The position numbers and the translations under genes are program-made. Shown here in pieces: positions 9,089-16,945 of a stretch of 64,000 nucleotides of DNA. Source of the stretch: DT-111 sp965263225 (GTDB taxonomy: Bacteria > Bacteroidota > Bacteroidia > Chitinophagales > Saprospiraceae); contig CBDHHG010000043.1 of NCBI GenBank assembly GCA_965263225.1, forward strand, positions 186,001 to 250,000. The letters run 5' to 3'. The notes under the pieces were generated by a model, which was not told the origin of the DNA, searched no databases, and saw only the letters and a list, made by a program, of their open reading frames with translations. Positions within the stretch are counted from its first letter, which is position 1; every line of letters starts with the position of its first letter.

Positions 9089-9140
9089 CTTTGGCCAATC
9101 AGGCCAAAGGAGAGAAACAGCTTCGTCTTACTGTTTCTCT
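9089..9140. terminator. Pair of hairpins between convergent tetR and tlpA-like genes
   Basis: Two perfect stems lie side by side: CTTTGGCC/GGCCAAAG (9089-9109, 5-nt loop) and AGAGAAACAG/CTGTTTCTCT (9111-9120 and 9131-9140, 10-nt loop). The second stem overlaps the last three codons and the stop of the thioredoxin gene. They probably end transcription from both sides, although neither has a long T run. Confidence 0.5.
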
Positions 9141-10315
9141 TTCATAGAAAGCACCAATACTTTCGTTTTTCTGATACCTTTCTTATAGGTCAGCCCCAAA
9201 TTTGTCATGGCCGCTTGAAAAGATTGAGGATTTTCTGGGTCAAAAGAGAAATCAATATCATATAATCCATCATCTCCTGTCTCATTTACAACTGCCATAC
9301 GTGCAATGCCAAAATGCTCAAGATAATTACAAAAATCAGCCATACTAGCTCCTTCATTTTTGAATCCATCCCCCCGGGCTTGTGTCCTTCCCTTTTCCTG
9401 CACAGGCTTTGCCTTAATACCTTCTTCTGCCTTCTTGACTACTAGCACTTCCATTGCTCGGGTAGATGGCTGTGCCAATACTTGTGTATGCTGGCTAAGC
9501 TGTTCTTGCAGGTATGGATATAGCTGCTCAGGGTTTTGTGCGATAATATTCAGGCAAAATCTGTTATGCTTGTCCTCCCAATCAATCTCGGATTCATCAA
9601 ATTCATAGATCAATCTATAACTAGATAGCTGATAGGCTTTTCTGTATAGGCCAGCTACATTTAAATTAAAAATGGTCATCCTGCGCTCTTTAAAGGGGCC
9701 TTCAGGGTAGGTTCTGCTAAACGCTGGGATTCCACTCATATAGGGTTGCAACTGAAAAAGCTGTTGCACCTCTTCTTCGAAATCAAAATACTCATAGGCA
9801 GGATCAAAATCAAAATGATCCTTTTTAATAGGTAGATTAACCTTCTGACCTGCCAGGACTTGTTCAATTACATAATCTGTAATATGATCAGGTGCAGTGA
9901 TAGCTACAAGCCTTCCATCAGGAGCAATTAATACGCTATGGGGTATAACCTGATAAGGGAAGAGGGCCCTTAAACTCCCTGTGTCTCTGGCAAAGAGAAA
10001 TTGATAAGGTCGCTTCTCTTTAAATCGGCTTATCCTTTGATATTTTTCTTCACTAGCGGAAATCACCTGTAGTCTTCCTACATACTTCTTTTGTAAGGCT
10101 TCTAAATGGGGCATACCCGCTACACAGGGTGAGCACCAACTAGCCCAAAAATCTATAAGCAAAGCTTTTCCAGTAGAACCATCAAAGCTGAAGACAGATC
10201 GGTCTTCATCAACCAACTCTACTTTAAAGGCTGGCACCTTTTCCCCAATCTGAATTTCTTGTCCAAATACACTTACCGCACTTAATAGTAAGAATACAAA
10301 TAGATTATTTTTCAT
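9128..10315 (-). CDS. TlpA-like secreted thioredoxin with DUF3738-like C-terminal domain
   Basis: A 395-residue protein: signal peptide (1-18), then a TlpA/AhpC-type thioredoxin domain (about 20-155) with the redox motif WCSPC (Cys61, Cys64) and a cis-proline segment VIPHSVLI. After a linker, residues about 325-390 (LYDIDFSFDPENP, LGLTYKKGIRKTKVLVL) resemble the DUF3738 module often fused to such thioredoxins. It should be a periplasmic disulfide reductase acting on unknown partners. Its stop codon is embedded in a hairpin. The long region upstream (10.3-11.5 kb) holds no clear promoter. Confidence 0.88.
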   Translation of the reverse strand: MKNNLFVFLLLSAVSVFGQEIQIGEKVPAFKVELVDEDRSVFSFDGSTGKALLIDFWASWCSPCVAGMPHLEALQKKYVGRLQVISASEEKYQRISRFKEKRPYQFLFARDTGSLRALFPYQVIPHSVLIAPDGRLVAITAPDHITDYVIEQVLAGQKVNLPIKKDHFDFDPAYEYFDFEEEVQQLFQLQPYMSGIPAFSRTYPEGPFKERRMTIFNLNVAGLYRKAYQLSSYRLIYEFDESEIDWEDKHNRFCLNIIAQNPEQLYPYLQEQLSQHTQVLAQPSTRAMEVLVVKKAEEGIKAKPVQEKGRTQARGDGFKNEGASMADFCNYLEHFGIARMAVVNETGDDGLYDIDFSFDPENPQSFQAAMTNLGLTYKKGIRKTKVLVLSMKEKQ

Positions 10316-10433
10316 CAGAATCTTGTTTTGAGGCTAAAATAGGCCTATCAAGTATTTGCAATCGTTAAGTCCACTCTTAAGAAATGTAAATCTTTGTTAA
10401 CGGGCTGAAGCCGTGTTAACAGATTATGTACAT

Positions 10434-10600
10434 TTAAGTACTCGGACATGATTAGGCAAGCATTCATTTAGGATGAGTTTTGGGCTCAATCGAGGCGAAA
10501 AAGTAGGGGATGCCCCTGCATCGACGAGGCTTTTCAACACTGGGTGAGTCCAGAAATCGCCCAAAGGGATATATTCGGTTAATCTTGGCCGAGTACTTAA
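10434..10600. mobile_element. MITE-like element, copy A (terminal inverted repeats)
   Basis: A 167-bp segment bounded by a perfect 12-bp inverted repeat: TTAAGTACTCGG at 10434-10445 and CCGAGTACTTAA at 10589-10600, with partial matching continuing inward (GATTA). The inside has short dyads such as AGGGGATGCCCCT. The left end and the internal motif CAATC..AGGCG..AAAAA match the element at 30983-31170, so the two look like members of one non-autonomous family. No transposase is encoded and no clear target duplication is seen. Confidence 0.5.
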
Positions 10601-11487
10601 GTAGTGTGAAAATGGTAATCTTCTCTCTTACACACAGAAAAAACAAATGAAACCATAATTCACATACGGACCGCGCCTCAACCAAAAAAATCTCCGCTAC
10701 CGACAAAAAGCCGTTGGCCAACAGGTCGCTCTGAAGTGGATTAATCTCTTGGGATAAAGTCAGCTGCCAATGCAGGCTTTCCCCTATGTCTGGATTCCTT
10801 ATACAGGTCATTCAAGCGTGATTCCCTAGCTGCACCGAAGCTAAATACGGAATCGTTGATCAGGCCTTGTTCTCCAATCAATTGCCCCCTGACGAAGGCA
10901 ACAGATTTACCTCGACGCAAAACAAGATTGTAGAACTTCACTAAAGGTTTTCATTCACTAAGGATATTCAATTTCTGCTATGCCTGCTGAGGGCAGCAAT
11001 GCTAAAGGAGTATTCTGGGGCCGCAATTTAGGCGTTTACTATTACAACTGGAAACAAGCACTAATAGAGTAAACAATTCGATAACCCCAGTTCACCAATT
11101 CCCTTCCCAAAGGCAGATATCCGAAGTGGGTTGGTCGAAATTTTGGCAACCTGGAAGTTTTGTATTCTCCAAAAATGGATGGTTCATATATCGTACATAA
11201 ATGCACGAAAATCCTACCTGTGTATCTGGCTATACATCTTTTGACACGCTGTGACAAGTGCTTGCAGGGACTAATTTGGGTTAAGCAATCTTTGGCCAAA
11301 AACCCGCTAGGGGTTAAATACACCTAGCCAGGAATCCGGTAAATCCGTGCCCTTGGGTTTGGTATATTTGTCCCGTCCCTCGAAATAATATCCCAAAATG
11401 GTAAAGTTTAAAAAGCTAGAACCACATGATTTCGACCAAGCCACATCAGAAGTTTTTCCTTTGACCAGAACTTAGCGAAACTTCGGA
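10601..11487. other. Gene-poor stretch with probable gene debris
   Basis: No intact gene is recognised. Short frames look like debris: plus strand 10980-11072 (30 codons, ending GVYYYNWKQALIE) and 11398-11475 (25 codons, MVKFKKLEPHDFDQ...), and minus strand 10741-10941 (66 codons). None has a recognisable family. A hairpin lies near 11303-11326 (GCTAGG...CCTAGC). A dyad with GTTAAC arms lies before the MITE at 10394-10421. The 1.2-kb gap between the thioredoxin and the nuclease genes is large for this genome and probably reflects decay after element insertion. Confidence 0.4.
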
Positions 11488-11495
11488 TATCTTTG
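11488..11495 (+). promoter_or_regulatory. Candidate -7 box of the nuclease gene
   Basis: TATCTTTG matches TAnnTTTG and lies 42 bp before the ATG at 11538. The nearest TTTG upstream (11460-11463) is 24 bp away, just beyond the normal spacing. Confidence 0.35.
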
Positions 11496-11537
11496 CCAAA
11501 CCACCTTTCATAAACCACTTTAATCTATCTCCATCTT

Positions 11538-12431
11538 ATGCAAAGATCTTTTATCATTACCTTCCTCTGCCTCTGCTTTCTATTACAAGCACATACCCAA
11601 GAAGACACCTCCTCCCTTCGCGTCATCACCTACAACATTTGGAATGGCTTTGATTGGGGAAAAGACACAACAAGGCATCAGCAGTTTCTAGACTGGGCCA
11701 AGTTCCAAAAACCGGATATTTTTGCCTTGCAGGAGTTATGCGGATACACGCAGGAAAAGCTAGCACAAGATGCCAAGACCTGGGGGCACGATCACGCCCT
11801 CATTTTGAAAGAAGATGGCTATCCCGTGGGACTAACCTCTAAATGGCCGATAGCGTTGGTCAAAAAACAACGAGATGGAATGTGGCATGGGATGTTGCAT
11901 GCTCGGGTAGCTGGCATTGATGTTTTTGTGGTGCACCTTAGTCCTGCCGACTGGAAAACGAGAAAAAGGGAAGCTCAAATTATCACCCAGCAAATCGAAT
12001 CATTGGCCGGGGGGAATTCTCTTGTTTTGGGAGACTTTAATGCCCTCTCTCCAATGGACGAAGACGTTAACCGAGAAAAGAAGGCACTATTAGCACGGTA
12101 CAAAATCGGCGACGCTAAAAACGAAAAGTACCAAAACCTACGCCATGAATACTGGGACTATACTACGATGTCTACCTTCTTTTCAGCTGGGTTAATCGAT
12201 ATTAGCATGTCTTTTCTCCAACCATCCGAAAGATTTAGCTTTCCCGCTCCTGCCCTGGCCAACATCTGGCAAACCGAATCAGAGATTAAACGCAACCGAC
12301 AGCGGATCGATTATATCCTTGCCAGTCCACAGCTAGCGAAGCAATGTGTGTACTCCAGGATTTTAAATGGGCCAGAAACCAGCCAATTATCTGATCATTA
12401 TCCGGTAATGGCAGATTTTATCAGGCCTTAA
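11538..12431 (+). CDS. Secreted endonuclease/exonuclease/phosphatase (EEP) family protein
   Basis: A 297-residue protein with a signal peptide (1-20, ending AHTQ) and the full EEP metal-site signature: TYNIWN (Asn33), LQEL (Glu66), VVHLSP (His133), GDFNA (Asp166, Asn168), RIDYIL, and the terminal SDHYPV (Asp286, His287). Family members cleave nucleic acids, phosphoinositides or sphingomyelin; export suggests an extracellular or periplasmic phosphodiesterase, but the substrate is not readable. It is monocistronic in appearance, with 200 bp to the next gene. Confidence 0.9.
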   Translation: MQRSFIITFLCLCFLLQAHTQEDTSSLRVITYNIWNGFDWGKDTTRHQQFLDWAKFQKPDIFALQELCGYTQEKLAQDAKTWGHDHALILKEDGYPVGLTSKWPIALVKKQRDGMWHGMLHARVAGIDVFVVHLSPADWKTRKREAQIITQQIESLAGGNSLVLGDFNALSPMDEDVNREKKALLARYKIGDAKNEKYQNLRHEYWDYTTMSTFFSAGLIDISMSFLQPSERFSFPAPALANIWQTESEIKRNRQRIDYILASPQLAKQCVYSRILNGPETSQLSDHYPVMADFIRP

Positions 12432-12635
12432 TGCTAGCCTTAGGCCTCAGATTATTACCTTACCTTATGATACTAGATGTCTAGAAGACAGATGCAAGAA
12501 GACACTATGGTTCGAAATAAAGGATAGCTCAAGCGTTTCTCGCAGCGAAGCAGTCAGATCGCTTACTTCTGGCCTCTTACTTGTGATCTCTAGTGCAGCC
12601 TTGCTTTTATCATTTAGCATTAGACTCCTACAAAC

Positions 12636-13430
12636 ATGAAAAACTTCAACCATAAGACAGTATGGATAACAGGTGCATCAGAGGGTATCGGCAAAGAACT
12701 AGCCCTACAAATGGCAAAAGCGGGTGCAAAGATCGTCTTGACTGCGCGAAATATTGAGAAACTAAATACTGTAAAAGATAGTTTGGCTGGTGAAGGACAT
12801 GTGGTCTATCCAATGGACCTATTGAAGGTCGAGGCCATACCCGCTGCCGTGGAAGAAGTGCTGGCTACAGTGGAAACTATCGATATTTTAGTTAATAATG
12901 CCGGGATTTCCCAACGGTCATTAGCCAAGGATACCTTGATGGAGGTGGATCGCAAAATCATGGAACTGGACTATTTCGCCGCCATTAGCCTGACCAAATC
13001 CGTCTTGCCACACATGCTAGCAAGAAAGACAGGGCTAATCATCACAATTAGTAGTATAGCAGGCAAATTTGGCACACCTATGCGAACCGCCTATTGCGCC
13101 GCCAAACATGCCGTGATTGGCTTTATGGATGCTTTGCGCTCCGAGGTGCACGCTGACAACATCAAGGTCATGGTCGTAACCCCAGGCTCCGTAAAAACGA
13201 ATATTTCCATCAATGCCCTAGAAGGAGATGGTAAAAAACACAATGTCACAGATCCCCTGATTGAGAATGGCATTCCCGTGGAGGAATGTGCGGCCAAGAT
13301 CATCAGCGGTATCCAGAATGGGACACCAGAGGTGCTAATCGCCAAAGGCAAAGAAAAGCTAGCCGTGTACCTCAAACGCTTCTTCCCTACCTTACTGTTT
13401 AAAATGATGACTAAATTAAAGGCCACTTGA
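12636..13430 (+). CDS. Short-chain dehydrogenase/reductase (SDR)
   Basis: A 264-residue classical SDR. The NAD(P)-binding glycine motif is TGASEGIG (12-19), the NNAG motif is at 87-90, and the catalytic residues are Ser140, Tyr153 and Lys157 in the usual YxxxK arrangement. Arg38 after the second strand favours NADP(H). No signal peptide; cytosolic. The C-terminal VYLKRFFPTLLFKMM segment resembles the membrane-associated DHRS7/YqjQ-type branch. The oxidised or reduced substrate is not known. It starts 200 bp after the nuclease gene, with no strong promoter recognised. Confidence 0.9.
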   Translation: MKNFNHKTVWITGASEGIGKELALQMAKAGAKIVLTARNIEKLNTVKDSLAGEGHVVYPMDLLKVEAIPAAVEEVLATVETIDILVNNAGISQRSLAKDTLMEVDRKIMELDYFAAISLTKSVLPHMLARKTGLIITISSIAGKFGTPMRTAYCAAKHAVIGFMDALRSEVHADNIKVMVVTPGSVKTNISINALEGDGKKHNVTDPLIENGIPVEECAAKIISGIQNGTPEVLIAKGKEKLAVYLKRFFPTLLFKMMTKLKAT

Positions 13431-13655
13431 TGGTGCAAACCCTTCCAAGTTTAAACGTATGTCTAGAATGAAATAAGCACACAAACCTATCCGCGTTGGA
13501 CTCTGTAGATCTCTGATTCTCGTTTTTCGTTGCGAAATTTCAGTTGGAACTTACTTTGACTCAACTATAAGAAACCCATGACTGTTTTAGGGGGTAACAC
13601 CGATCTGCTCCATAACAGGGAGTGAGTCAACAGTGACTTCAAATAATATGCAGCT

Positions 13656-15023
13656 ATGAGTATGGATTCTCTAAAGGTATTTCAGTATAAACTCGTCCTA
13701 AATCTATTGTTATTTGGTCCTATTCTTTGGTCTCAAAACTATCTATACAGCACCGAACAATTCGGTATAGATGGGGCAATGTTGGGAGGTGCTGTAGTTG
13801 CAGGAACGGATGATGTAAGTATGACTTTTTACAATCCAGCTTCCATTCATAAAGTGCCGACTCAGTTTAGCGTCTCCATCATCCAACCTCGTGTGCGGAC
13901 TTTTGGGTTTCGAGAGTTTTGGGGAAACAACCAAAACAGTCCATTGGATAGAGATTTTAGCCAAAAACCAGACTTGATATCTTTCAAGTTTAAGATCAGA
14001 AATCTTGACATAGCTTTCTTGAAAATCAGTAAAAGTGATTTCTCGGATGTATTTACAGCTGAGCAGGAGTCCTTAAACGCAGGTCGGCAAAGCACACAGT
14101 ATTTTGACTATGAGTATCGTGGGGAGGATGATTGGTTTGGCCTTGGCACCAATTTTAAACTAGGGCCTAAACTCTATTTGGGGGTCAGTCAATTTGTCCG
14201 CAATTTTGATTTTTCGTACCGAAATAGAGTATTCTTGGAAGAATTGGATGTAAACCAGGCTAATCAGCTAAGCCAGTTTTTCGACTTCAATTTTGATGGT
14301 TCCTACAGCAATATTGGTTCCGTTACTAAGATTGGCTTTCTGCTAGACACGGAGAACCATGATTTAGGATTGACCATCACCACGCCTACTTACCTGCGAC
14401 TCATAAGGGGCGGCGACTTCTTTAATGTGAGAGCAAGTTCAGAAGAAGGTGAGATAGCAGTTGATCAGGTTATCGATAATGAAATAGATCCAACCATAGC
14501 GACCCCCTGGGAATTCAACCTAGGCTATAGCCTAACCCTCAATCCCAACCAGAAGATTTGGCTCAATACCAGCTACCATACAAAAGTAAGGGAATATACA
14601 ATGGCTACCATCGAAACCCTGGGGTCCACTACCGATTGGAGAAATGGTAGTAAAGCCGTATTCAATTTTTCTGTGGGTTACTCACATAGTGTAAACACCA
14701 ATTTTCATCTCTCCGCAGCTGTTCGTACCAATAATTTTGCTTACGAAAACATTTCCACACCGCAGGGCACGGTAAGAAATACCATTTTTGATGGGAATCA
14801 CATACATTATGTCGTGGGCTCCAAAATTAACTTCAATAGAAGTACGATTTTGTTGGGTGTTGATTACGGCACGATACGCAATATTCCGGATGAAGGGAAT
14901 TTTCAACAGTTCTCTAATATCGATGTTCTGGCTCCGAATTTGGATGGTTTAAAAAAGAACAACCTCAGCGTCTTGCTAACCTATGGCTTCATCCTCGATA
15001 GTATCAGAAGGCCCAAGGAGTGA
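13656..15023 (+). CDS. OmpP1/FadL/TodX family outer-membrane transporter
   Basis: A 455-residue protein: signal peptide (about 1-26, ending LWSQ), an N-terminal hatch with the family hallmark DDVSMTFYNPASI (about 52-64), then repeated amphipathic strands typical of a 14-stranded barrel, ending close to the C-terminus. The family imports long-chain fatty acids or other hydrophobic molecules across the outer membrane. Two ATGs (13656 and 13662) are possible starts. It is followed by a convergent gene after 85 bp. Confidence 0.82.
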   Translation: MSMDSLKVFQYKLVLNLLLFGPILWSQNYLYSTEQFGIDGAMLGGAVVAGTDDVSMTFYNPASIHKVPTQFSVSIIQPRVRTFGFREFWGNNQNSPLDRDFSQKPDLISFKFKIRNLDIAFLKISKSDFSDVFTAEQESLNAGRQSTQYFDYEYRGEDDWFGLGTNFKLGPKLYLGVSQFVRNFDFSYRNRVFLEELDVNQANQLSQFFDFNFDGSYSNIGSVTKIGFLLDTENHDLGLTITTPTYLRLIRGGDFFNVRASSEEGEIAVDQVIDNEIDPTIATPWEFNLGYSLTLNPNQKIWLNTSYHTKVREYTMATIETLGSTTDWRNGSKAVFNFSVGYSHSVNTNFHLSAAVRTNNFAYENISTPQGTVRNTIFDGNHIHYVVGSKINFNRSTILLGVDYGTIRNIPDEGNFQQFSNIDVLAPNLDGLKKNNLSVLLTYGFILDSIRRPKE

Positions 15024-15107
15024 ATTGGATGATCGGAGGAAAGGACAGCAATTTAAGTCATTCGCAAATCTCGTCAATCCACTTTGATTCAGGTTAAGTG
15101 CCTTTAG

Positions 15108-15881
15108 CTAATCCATAGATACCATCTCCTCTATCACCAAATGAGGAACTTCCGCTAAATCCCAATCGATCACCAACCCTTTGGCTAAGCGGCGAGCTAT
15201 CGGTGCTCCATAAAGCAATTCAGCCAGGTATAAGGCAGCCTCAAAGGATTTCGCCCCACCTGCAGAGGTAATGTACTTCCCATCGTGGACAAACAGGACG
15301 TCTTTTCGGATATCCAAATCCGGAAACATTTCGCGCATGCGATCTATATCACTTGGAAAGGTGGTGGAGACAACATCATCTAACAAACCGGCCTTCGCCA
15401 ACACAAAAGCACCGTCACAATGGGACGTAATGTACTGAGCCTCCTTATCTGCTTTTTGTACAAATGCGATCATCGCCTCATCTTCGAGGTCTGTATCTAA
15501 GTGGTGTTCGGCACTCGGTACGACCAGGACATCAATACGCGGTAAGTCATCTTTAGTATAATCGTAATCGGGGAGCATTCGAATACCTTCAAAACTCGTA
15601 ATCGGATTCAATGTATTCGCTACGAGGAAGGTATTCATGGACTGAATACTGTCTCTAAAGATGGTGTGCTGAAAAATATCATAAGGAGCGGTTAGTTCCG
15701 TATTGTAGACCCCATCCATAATCAGGAAGGCGACATTAAGGCGGGTGGAGTCGATTTCAGGAGTGCGGTAAGATGCCTTGATAGCCGTCTCATGGTTTTC
15801 ATGAAGCTGTCCGACTTCGGAAGTATTAGTAGTGCACTGAAAGAAAGTGAGGATCAAGAAGAGTAAGCTGTACTTTTTCAT
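15108..15881 (-). CDS. DJ-1/PfpI-like lipoprotein
   Basis: Using the ATG at 15879-15881 gives 257 residues with a lipoprotein signal (ILTFFQC, lipid Cys16); a longer frame starts 8 codons earlier but hides this signal. The body is a DJ-1/PfpI domain of the AraC-N-terminal type: NVAFLIMDGVYNTELTAPYDIF, IDVLVVPSAEHH, and the nucleophile elbow TSHCDGAFVLAKAGLL (Cys155). It lacks the DNA-binding half found in the regulators, so it is a lipid-anchored DJ-1 protein. It is the second membrane-bound DJ-1 protein in the window (see 6235-7095). Its function is unknown. Confidence 0.82.
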   Translation of the reverse strand: MKKYSLLFLILTFFQCTTNTSEVGQLHENHETAIKASYRTPEIDSTRLNVAFLIMDGVYNTELTAPYDIFQHTIFRDSIQSMNTFLVANTLNPITSFEGIRMLPDYDYTKDDLPRIDVLVVPSAEHHLDTDLEDEAMIAFVQKADKEAQYITSHCDGAFVLAKAGLLDDVVSTTFPSDIDRMREMFPDLDIRKDVLFVHDGKYITSAGGAKSFEAALYLAELLYGAPIARRLAKGLVIDWDLAEVPHLVIEEMVSMD

Positions 15882-15943
15882 TTTTGTCGCTATGAGATGA
15901 AGCAATAAGGCCGGACAAAGTTAGCACAGCTTTTTGAAAGGCG

Positions 15944-15968
15944 GGTAGGTCTAAAATAAAAACCTACC
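15944..15968 (-). terminator. Hairpin downstream of the tRNA
   Basis: GGTAGGT and ACCTACC form a 7-bp stem with an 11-nt A/T loop, 17 bp past the 3' end of the tRNA on the minus strand. It is a plausible end for the tRNA transcript, although no T run follows. Confidence 0.4.
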
Positions 15969-15984
15969 TCAACCTTTTCATTTG

Positions 15985-16055
15985 CACGTCCTCTAAGGCT
16001 CGAACTCAGACCACCGGGGTTGGAAGCCGGGATGCTACCATTACACCAAAGACGC
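15985..16055 (-). tRNA. tRNA, best read as tRNA-Trp(CCA); anticodon stem imperfect
   Basis: A 71-nt minus-strand segment folds as a cloverleaf: acceptor GCGTCTT with AGGACGT (two G-U pairs), D arm GTGT-AATGGTA-GCAT, T arm CTGAG-TTCGAGC-CTTAG, discriminator G73. With normal numbering the anticodon loop is TTCCAAC, so the anticodon is CCA (Trp), and the stem CCGGC/CCCGG has a C-C mismatch at 31-39. Reading it as Gly(UCC) gives a worse stem. No CCA end is encoded. G73 agrees with Trp identity, but G1-U72 is unusual. It may be a decayed or divergent extra tRNA. Confidence 0.6.
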
Positions 16056-16205
16056 GTTTTAGGTCGTGGTACTGCGGGCAGGAGCCCGCACTCCAATTGG
16101 CGAGCAAGCAAGAGCTTGCTGCAAATAAGTAGTGGGGGTGGAAGTACTCGAAACTCCTGGCTGAGGCTTTACAGGCCCGTCCTCTCCCTGGATCACCCCC
16201 AAAAC
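16056..16205. repeat. REP-like pair of short hairpins next to the tRNA
   Basis: Two 7-bp stems with 4-nt loops lie close together: TGCGGGC-AGGA-GCCCGCA (16073-16090) and AGCAAGC-AAGA-GCTTGCT (16103-16120). They share loop form but not stem sequence. The rest of this stretch up to the terminator at 16206 holds no gene. Confidence 0.4.
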
Positions 16206-16242
16206 AAATGCCCCTTGCCATATGAAATCGCAAGGGGCATTT
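16206..16242 (-). terminator. Strong hairpin terminator of the DUF1203 gene
   Basis: AAATGCCCCTTGC (16206-16218) pairs perfectly with GCAAGGGGCATTT (16230-16242), an 11-nt loop between. On the minus strand it is followed by the T-rich GTTTTGG. It lies 137 bp past the stop of the gene at 16379 and before the tRNA. Confidence 0.6.
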
Positions 16243-16378
16243 GCCATGTATATCTTAGATCAGCACACACCTATTCCCTTGCTGGCTGGAGCAGCAATTG
16301 CCAATAGGTCTGATATGAATGTAATTTATGCATGATGTCTAGATAACTATTAGGATTTAGAATAAGTTCCCGAACGGA

Positions 16379-16846
16379 TCAATTCAGTCGATTAATTTGG
16401 CAATTGTAACAGCCGGGGCCAGCGTTATGCACCTGTATATACTGGGCTGCTGGGTCTTCGAAGATACTTTGAATTAGGGTTTCCAAATCTGTCCCTTGAG
16501 CCGTATGGGCAGCAATCATCATAGCATCTTGGTCATAGACCCGGAGTGATAGGAGGCGATGCCGCAACATCTTTGGGATCTCATTGGGGGCTAGCGTGGC
16601 TTGAGCGGTGGAGGTACGAATAAAAATTGGGCCAGAAGATCTGTAGGGCGAAGCTACGGCATGATGCTCATAGGTTAGTAAAAGCACCTCTTCGCCTATC
16701 TCGGCATCTGCTAAGCTGAAACGGCAGGGATATCCTGGTTTAGTATCGACTAGTATACGCTTCGTCCCCATGATCGAGTCTGCCACTTGTATTAGCGCCT
16801 CAGCCTCATCCGTTGGGATACCTTCTATTTGAAAATCAACTTTCAT
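16379..16846 (-). CDS. DUF1203 family protein
   Basis: Using the ATG at 16844-16846 gives 155 residues; the frame is open 22 codons further upstream, but that part looks like non-coding lead. The sequence has the DUF1203 pattern PCRFSLADAEIGEEVLLLTY, then a histidine pair, then SPYRSSGPIFIR, and ends with GPGCYNCQI. It is a small cytosolic protein of unknown function, widespread in bacteria. It lies on the same strand as, and about 100 bp after, the ABC permease gene, and is followed by a strong terminator. Confidence 0.8.
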   Translation of the reverse strand: MKVDFQIEGIPTDEAEALIQVADSIMGTKRILVDTKPGYPCRFSLADAEIGEEVLLLTYEHHAVASPYRSSGPIFIRTSTAQATLAPNEIPKMLRHRLLSLRVYDQDAMMIAAHTAQGTDLETLIQSIFEDPAAQYIQVHNAGPGCYNCQINRLN

Positions 16847-16945
16847 ACGACTTGAATTTTTGTTGTAATTTTTTTCTTCAACAAAAATCAATAGAATCGT
16901 ACGGGTACTCAATCCGATTCTTGCGCTTGTGTGAGCGAATCTTGG

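Noticed and set aside
10464..10811. A 115-codon minus-strand frame in the gene-poor gap
   Set aside because: It overlaps the MITE-like element, has no family features and odd composition, so it is treated as chance reading through a repeat.
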